Program-made: the position numbers and the translations under genes
Origin: Microstegium vimineum
Lineage: Eukaryota; Streptophyta; Magnoliopsida; Poales; Poaceae
Assembly (NCBI GenBank): GCA_022036555.1
Contig: CM039140.1
Location: 29,221,843 to 29,285,842, forward strand
Direction: 5' to 3'
Length of the DNA stretch: 64,000 nt
Notes under the pieces: model-generated
Told to the model about the DNA's origin: nothing
The model's input: the letters and a program-made list of their open reading frames with translations, nothing else
Database searches by the model: none
Part shown: positions 57,732 through 64,000 of the stretch, piece after piece
Layout: every line of letters begins with the position of its first letter
Position numbering within the stretch: position 1 is the stretch's first letter

Positions 57732-58043
57732 ATTTGCAATAGGACCATTTTCTAATAACTTTTATATATTAATTCTCTTGTGTACATTTGCATTAGGAAC
57801 CCTTTTCTACTCTTTAAATTTTCCCACCCCTTGCAGCTTAGATTCGAATGTTAGATTGTGAACTCTTGTAGATAGGTTTTCTCCGTTCTTGCCAAAAATA
57901 AGAGATTCCGAGGCTTTACTGGAAAAATCTAAGAGAGATGCTTTATCTGTCATTATCCATTCACTTGTAGAATCTGGAATAATCTTGCGGCTATGAAATT
58001 CTTTGAGTGTCAAAATTAAACCATCAAGGTAATAGTAGTTTTC

Positions 58044-58370
58044 TTGGCAATGTTACTGTACCGTCAAAGAAACATATATTCCTTTGACGTTGAAGTTACC
58101 CATCAAGAATATATTCATAGATTGGGAGGCTTTATTGTAAACTCTTGGAGATGCTCTATCAGTCAAGATTTATTGATCTTCGTCGGATGGATGACTGTCT
58201 TACAAAGACGAGGAGCTCATGACTCATGCTATACGGGTAAGATAGCAGGCATTGTCATCGAGCACGGAGAAGGTGACACTAGGCGTGTGGCTGTTAGGGC
58301 TACTGCAGGTGCAACCATTGGGCACGGAGATGGAGCTACCAGGCCAGGGCACATGGATACGGTCATCTAG
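58044..58370 (+). other. Short ORF conserved between R copies (extended)
   Basis: The last 58 codons match the short ORFs at 1343 and 26623; the upstream 50 codons are open only in this copy. No domain recognised. Coding status doubtful. Confidence 0.25.
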
Positions 58371-59856
58371 GCATGCGATAGTGCGATAGCTAGTGGTGAT
58401 GTCAGGGTGGCGGGGCTACGCGGCTGTGCCAAAGGCAGTGAGCCTTGCGGTTGTGGTTTTGTTAGAAAAAAAAAGTTGCAGTCATGGCTGTAGGAGGATA
58501 AGGATAACAAAACAATGAGAAGGGAAGGAAAGAGAAAAGAAAAAAGAAAGAAAATAAAAAATTAAGGGCATTATATATATCTTACCATTATAACTATACT
58601 TTGATGAGGTGTTCTACTAAATGTTTCATAAAAAATATAGTTAATTTCCTGGTGCAGCTGAAGAAAAAAAATACAACTCTACAATTGAAGCAGAGGCTAT
58701 ACCAAATGTGTTTAACGTGTCAATTCTATCTGAGCCAAACAATAACTTTTAAAATTGTGTAATAACAATATACTTTTATATAGTGTAGAGGTAGAGGTTC
58801 ATCTATATACATATGTACACTGGATCATCCTCACTACTAACTAACGCAGATGCAACTGTAAATATGTCCATGTTTAGGTTGGCATATCATGAAATGAATT
58901 TAAAAGTTAAAACAGATGTAGTGTTTCATGTCCTGGACTATAACCACACTATATGACAAAACATCAAATAAAATTTAGCCAATTTAGGGATGTTGAAACA
59001 AATGTGTCTGTAATAAGTGATCACAGACATGTATATTCTAGTCATATGTCTGATGTGTTGCCTATAAGAAAAGATTCTCTATTGGTGGATATGGCTGACA
59101 GGGCTTAACAAAACATGTGTGACGGTTTTAGTGCTTTTCCTGACGGTTCCGTGTGTCACAAAAATATTGCCTGTGGTAGTGGTTGATGCTTGTCACAGAC
59201 GCAGAAACCAAATCCATGTCACTTATTTGAGGGTACGGACTCAAAGAAACTATAAAAGTTCAACATCAGGATGCTCCTTTATGTTAGCCCTCCTATCAGG
59301 AAAACAATGTTGATGCATACTCTCTTATCGTAACTATTTTCCTTAATTCTTTTGAAGTTAACGGTATGTTACAGAAACTTATGAGATATTATTAACTACG
59401 CAAGATTTTATAACCACTGACAGGTGGCAACCCTCTGTTACACTGCAGGATTTTGACACTGCTAGTAGGAAATCGACAGTGATGGGGCAGCCTTATCACA
59501 GCCGGCTCTTAGAACCGGCAATGATAAAAGGTATGGAATGAGAAAATTAGTGTTTCTCAGGCATATACTAGTTGAGCTACCTACACTAAGTAGACTTTTG
59601 GTCCGTATCGAATTTTGCCTTTAGTCTCGGCAAATTTTATGTCCGAGAGTAATAGATGAATTAGTCCCGGTTCTATATACTGACCGGCACTAATGTCCAC
59701 TGTCAAACGGCTACGGTGGTAGTACGGGGCATGAGGCTATCTTTAGTCTCGGTCAGTGAATAGCACTAGGACTAAAGGTAAACTTGGTTGGAGCCACCAA
59801 CTAGGACTATATGTTTTATCACGGTTGGTGGCTCCAACCGAGACATATTTTTGCCA

Positions 59857-60158
59857 ATTTACAGAATGATGTGGTCCAATGTCTTGTGAGCTTTGATTTG
59901 GTGTTCCCACCATCCTTCTTTGATATCATGACACACCTCCTAGTTCACATAGTCGACGAGATTAATATTCTTAGTCTTGTGTTCCTACATAACATGTTCC
60001 CCTTTGAGCAGTTCATGGATATTCTGAAGAAATATGTTCACAACCATGCTTGGTTATTAGAAGGAAGCATCACCAAAGGCTACACAACAGAGGAGGTCAT
60101 TGAGTCCTGTGTTGACTTTATACCTGACCTTGACCTGGTTGGTGTTTCTAAATCGTGA
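59857..60158 (+). pseudogene. DUF4218 domain of a TNP2-like transposase (R copy 4)
   Basis: An open frame gives QNDVVQCLVSFDLVFPPSFF, then HMLF-like text NMFPFEQFMDILKKYVHNHAW, and EGSITKGYTTEEVIESCVDFIPDLD before TGA. This is the DUF4218 domain that closes plant TNP2 transposases. The preceding parts of the protein are absent. The sequence to about 60340 continues the gene at low quality. Confidence 0.75.
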
Positions 60159-60350
60159 TATCAGGGGAGCCTAAGTGGAAAGAGAAGATTAGGGAAGAAA
60201 ATATATATCCGTATAGAGGATGATTGTTTTAATAAAACACACTACACAATTAGGCGTCAGCACATGAGAACTTCTAGTGGTTGGTTGCACGAAGAGTGTC
60301 AGGGTGATGAGAGTATTGTTGAGCAGCTGTATTTGTTGGCTAGGCAAACA

Positions 60351-60609
60351 TTATGAAATATACTCGTATATAAAGGATATAAGATAAATGAAAATACATT
60401 TTACACAATAGTCCATGGGGTGCTAGCGCGGAACTCGTACAAGACCGGGATAGGTGTGTTCTGCTTTTGGCTGCAGATCGCAAATTAAAGACGATAGAGA
60501 AAGTAATTTAATATTAACTGACATTGAATGCACGTACTACGATACGGTTGGTTCCGCCGTAGGTGTGTCAGTGTGTGGCAGCTACCAAAAGCGATAGCAC
60601 ATGCCAACT

Positions 60610-60658
<49 letters not shown>

Positions 60659-61000
60659 CATGCTCGTACGTACAGTTTATTTCTAGTTTATTAGGTATAA
60701 ATATATTGCATAATAATAATAAAAAATAATGTCTCTCTACTTGAGATTGGCACCCTAGCCGACGATTGAGCTGGGGCGGCCAACAGGAGGAGCTGTTCAA
60801 TGTGAAACATGACCGACCGAACATATGCATGCTGATGCTGCGATTAAAATAAAAACTATTTCGTGATGTGTGAGTATCACCAGCTGCTACTAGACAACAA
60901 AGCACACAAAGCTAACATACAAAAAAGATGCGATCAACGAGGCCAGCTAGCTGCTTGCATTGGTCCCGCGCGCCCCGTCACCGTCAGAGCTTTAGTTTGG
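60351..61000. other. Spacer upstream of the cysteine protease gene
   Basis: No gene seen. It contains a perfect AT dinucleotide run at 60612-60655. The rest is unique-looking sequence up to the TATA-like word at 61001. Confidence 0.5.
60612..60655. repeat. (AT)22 microsatellite
   Basis: An uninterrupted AT run of about 44 bp, roughly 400 bp upstream of the protease start codon. Likely length-variable. Confidence 0.95.
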
Positions 61001-61008
61001 CTATTTAA
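61001..61008 (+). promoter_or_regulatory. TATA-like box of the cysteine protease gene
   Basis: CTATTTAAACC in a CT-rich context, about 55 bp upstream of the chosen ATG at 61060. This gives a very short leader, which is plausible for the spacing. Confidence 0.55.
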
Positions 61009-61059
61009 ACCCCCCACAAATGGTGAAGCTAGCACGTGATCGAAGCACTGCTAGCAAAC

Positions 61060-62549
61060 ATGAATCACCCTCACTCCTCTTCTTCTTCTTCATCATCATC
61101 TTCATCAGCGTCATCTCGTATCTCCATGGTGCTTCTCCTAGTGATCACCGTGTTCACAAGCAGCATCGTGTTGGTTTCCTCCGGTCGTCCATCGTCCTAC
61201 GCCAATAAAGCTGACTACTATGCTGATGGAGGTGATTTTGATGAGCTGCTCATGATGGAGAGATTCCATGCCTGGATGGCAGCTCATGGCCGGTCCTACC
61301 CAACCGCCGAGGAGAAGCTCCGACGGTTCCACATATACCGTGACAACGTGGAGTTCATCGAGGCCACGAACAGGGACTCCAATAAGACCTTCACCTGCGG
61401 CGAGAACCAGTTCACCGACCTCACCCACCAAGAGTTCCTCGCCGGGTACACCACGGCCGGCCTTTATTATTCGGTACCCGTGAACAACCTCTCGTCACCG
61501 GTGATCACCACGCGTGCCGGAGATATCACCGAGGGTGATTCTTCTGGCACGACGACGATGCAAGTGGAACAAGTCGAAGCTCTGCCGGAACACGTCGACT
61601 GGAGGAAGGAAAACGCGGTTACGCCTATCCAGGATCAGGGCAATGGCTGTCGTAAGTAGTGATTTAATTAATTAATTAATAATAATGCACGGGTTGTAAA
61701 ATCGCACCGTAGAAATCTATTCTTTCAGGAACGGAGGGAGTAGTGAAACATGCATGCATGGAGTGAAAAAGAAAAGGTCCAATGAACTATAATTTCGGAA
61801 CCAAGTTATTAGTGTTAGTATATATTTATATGAATGCATACATAATATATATGTATATATAATATATTACACGTACGTACGTACGTACGTGTGGGTGTTT
61901 TCTGTTCCTGATCGATGGATCCATGCAAATTAAATATGCAGATGCTTGCTGGGTGTTCGCTTCGGTGGCAACGATCGAGAGTGCACACAAGATCAAGACA
62001 TCAAGCAGCCAGGGCAAGCTATTAAAGCTGTCGGAGAAGGAGATTGTGGACTGCTCCAGCCAACACTGCAGCGGTGGCTACCCGGAATATGCATTCAATT
62101 GGGTGAAGAAGAACGGGATCGCCACGGAGTCGGACTACGGCGATCGTTACACCCCGGTGGCGGGTTCCTGCCACGCCAGCAAGGTCCTTCCGGCCGTCAC
62201 GATCAAGGGCGTTGCTGGTTACGACCTGGAAAACTCCGAGGAGAAGCTGGCCGCCAAGGTTGCCCAGCAGCCCGTCGCCGTCCTGTTCGACTCCACCGAT
62301 CGCGCCTTCAAATCATATAAGAATGGCATCTACTCCTCCTCCTCCAAGGGCCACTACAACCTTGACCACGCCATGGCCATCGTAGGGTATGGGGAACACA
62401 AGACCACGGGGCAAAAGTACTGGATCGCCAAGAATTCCTGGGGTACCACCTGGGGAGATGGCGGATACGTCTACATACAGAAGGACAAGCCCAACGACCC
62501 CCAGGGCGTGGCTGGGCTTGCCATTAGTCCCAGGTACCCTGTTGTGTAG
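61060..62549 (+). CDS. Papain-like cysteine protease precursor (C1A), two exons
   Basis: Exon 1 is 61060-61651 and exon 2 is 61942-62549 (donor GTAAGT, acceptor GCAG), joining to 399 aa. A serine run (about residues 6-16) precedes a hydrophobic signal anchor (MVLLLVITVFTSSIVLV). The I29 inhibitory prodomain follows (RFHAWMAAHGRSYPTAEEKL, an ERFNIN-like helix, GENQFTDLTHQEF). The mature enzyme starts near LPEHVDWRKENAV. The catalytic set is complete: Gln in PIQDQG, Cys in CHACWVFAS, His in LDHAMAIVGYG and Asn in AKNSWGTTWG. The segment before the active Cys has one extra residue and reads NGCHACW rather than SCGSCW. It is probably a secreted or vacuolar protease. The start was chosen over upstream non-ATG codons. 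Confidence 0.9.
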
Positions 62550-62687
62550 GAGAACTACTGCCGGGGCGTTCAATTCGTCACGCACTCATGCTGGCGTATT
62601 ACGGGCAGCGACTCAAGGACAAAACCATCTTCATCCATATCTAGCTGCTATTATCTATTATCTATTATTATCTATTATATACCCAAT

Positions 62688-62693
62688 AATAAA
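62688..62693 (+). terminator. Polyadenylation signal of the cysteine protease gene
   Basis: AATAAA 139 bp after the stop codon in an AT-rich tract. Confidence 0.5.
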
Positions 62694-62870
62694 GAGGTAA
62701 AATTTCGTCCCATTTTTTCTTGGTACGGCCTTTCTAAAAAAATATAAAATATGAATAAATATGTAAAATGCCACCGTTTGTTTTTAATTAACGTTCTGTT
62801 TTTTCTCTCATTGCAATTACGAGCATGTTTGCTATAAATAAACTGTTGTTATGGTGTTACTATATATGTT

Positions 62871-62874
<4 letters not shown>

Positions 62875-62921
<47 letters not shown>
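62875..62921. repeat. (AT)n microsatellite
   Basis: An uninterrupted AT run of about 46 bp between the protease gene and the next gene. Confidence 0.95.
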
Positions 62922-62922
<1 letters not shown>

Positions 62923-62961
62923 TGTATGTATATTATGCACCTGGTGCATTTTCTATAGAGA

Positions 62962-64000
62962 ATGCACCCAGACCCAACATGTGTGGGCCGCGCGCATCCG
63001 ACCGGCGCGCATGACCAGGCGCCTGCATCTGACCCGGCCGACTTCTATTTGGACAGACCCGCATCGTCTCTGCCTCCCGCACTTCGATGCTCACCTTCAA
63101 AAATCAAAGAGCTTCTCAAATCTCTCCCTGTTGATGTCGTCATCAAAGCAACTGCACTTGGATTTGGTGGAATATTGCAATTCAAACCAACATGCTTGGA
63201 TAGGAAGTTGCTAACTTGGTTTATGGTGAGGTTCAATCCAGAAACTATGAAGTTAGAGCTTGGGGGTGGCAAAGAGATCCCAGTCACTGAGCATGCAGTT
63301 TGGTGTATGTTCCGGCTACCAAAAGTTGGTGGCGACCCACCTTCCATATCTGATGCTGAAGCTCGTATCAAGCGGAATGAGTTGAGGCAACTAATCTGTC
63401 CCAGTACATACAAAAATACTAGCATTAAGATTTTAGATATTGTGGATGGACTGATTAGTAAGAAGCTAATGGGGGATTTGGCTCTCAGGGCATTTTTTAT
63501 GGCTCTATTCCATTCCTTACTTTTCTCCAACACTGATAGTCGCATCAGGCTCGAGGATGTGATATATACTGAGAATTTGAAGGACATTGGCAAGATCAAC
63601 TGGGGCAAAGTAGTTGTGGATAACCTTTGTAAATCTGCACGTTTGTATAGAAAGGATTTTCCGGCGAAGGGCGCCCAAGCACCTATGACAGGCTGCGGCA
63701 TTTTCCTGATAGTAAGTCTATCTCTTTTTTTCTGTTTTGTACCCTTTTCTTTTTTTTTTGCAACTCACCCAGATCTCGTGTTGTAACTAGGCAAAATACT
63801 TGTTGTAATTTGCAACCAACTATATTAGAACCTACTAATATAGTTACCTTTCTTTTTGTACCTTTTTTCTTTTCTTTGCAGATGCTATATGTGGACTACT
63901 TGCAGCATGGGCTTGATGTATACCCGTTCTCCCTGCCTCGATGTGCTATACTGGACAACAAGACAATCGATTCAATATCAAATTTGGATCATAGGGGAGA
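62962..64000 (+). CDS. Plant-mobile-domain/DUF1985-like protein, 5' part (runs off window)
   Basis: Exon 1 is 62962-63711 (donor GTAAGT at 63712) and exon 2 starts at 63882 after TTTGCAG, phase 0, open to the window edge. The visible 290 residues include LGFGGILQFKPTCLDRKLLTWFMVRFNPETMKLELG, LCSP-like text ICPSTYKNTSIKILDIVDG, MGDLALRAFFMALFHSLLF and CGIFLIMLYVDYLQHGLDVYPF (written here in pieces of the same order). This is the pattern of large grass families of unknown function, often linked to mobile elements and sometimes followed by a Ulp1-like protease. Whether a Ulp1 domain follows is outside the window. The ATG is the first in frame after a TATAG word; an earlier start is not excluded. 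Confidence 0.6.

Larger units (their letters stand above)
57732..60350 (+). mobile_element. Repeat R, copy 4 (right piece)
   Basis: Continues R after the solo LTR, collinear with 850-3050. At 59853 it jumps from atatttttgcc to the transposase C-terminal region. The zinc-finger ORF and transposase N-terminal part are deleted. It ends with unassigned sequence after the DUF4218 fragment. Confidence 0.65.

Noticed and set aside
60582..60905. 107-codon minus-strand frame containing an Ile-Tyr run
   Set aside because: The run is the translation of the AT microsatellite; no domain and no conservation.
61946..62320. 124-codon frame overlapping protease exon 2
   Set aside because: A different register of a clearly coding exon; a shadow.

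Overview
The window is eukaryotic nuclear DNA from a grass, most likely a panicoid (sorghum, Miscanthus, millet or maize relative). Evidence for this is the GT-AG introns, the TATA boxes and AATAAA signals, and the dense nested CACTA, copia-type and Ty3/gypsy Tat-type transposons with grass-typical termini. Species is not determinable by eye. By length it is mostly transposon. Only three host-type genes are supported: a small secreted cysteine-rich peptide gene (32093-32389), a two-exon papain-like cysteine protease (61060-62549) and the start of a plant-mobile-domain-like gene that runs off the right edge (62962-64000).

Left third (1-25966). A CACTA-derived repeat (called family R here) carries a split GRF-type zinc-finger ORF and the first part of a TNP2 transposase. 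Its intron holds a 5'-truncated LINE. A second CACTA element starts at 6176 with subterminal gccgagtgc arrays. It is split at 7498 by a gag-only, tRNA-Met-primed LTR element in tandem form (LTR-internal-LTR-partial internal, 7498-20782). The CACTA sequence resumes after 20783 with about 150 bp of its own flank duplicated, and then carries a broken TNP2 gene (21947-23817). That gene is fused to another decayed R copy (23818-25935).

Middle (25967-40457). R copies alternate with copies of a second segment, G, in the order R-G-R-G-R. G holds the cysteine-rich peptide gene. The second G copy keeps the upstream region but only 38 bp of the coding sequence. Several short non-autonomous CACTA elements with 3-bp target duplications lie here, and two paralogous empty sites are visible.

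Right part (40458-57731). A solo LTR of about 3.2 kb, flanked by ATTTG duplications, contains a 14-kb Tat-lineage gypsy element on the minus strand. The Tat element has gag, protease, reverse transcriptase, RNase H and integrase, all with premature stops or frameshifts. An antisense multi-exon plant-mobile-domain gene lies between integrase and the 3' LTR. The element is also tandem (stub, 1 kb of gag, full LTR, internal region, full LTR). The mismatch pattern between its LTRs fits unequal crossing-over inside the LTR. The last R copy (57732-60350) ends in a transposase C-terminal domain, and the two right-hand genes follow.

No tRNA, rRNA or CRISPR array was seen. The main biological interest is in the retroelement architectures, the antisense gene and word-level repeats of the Tat element, and the secreted peptide gene with its decayed copy.
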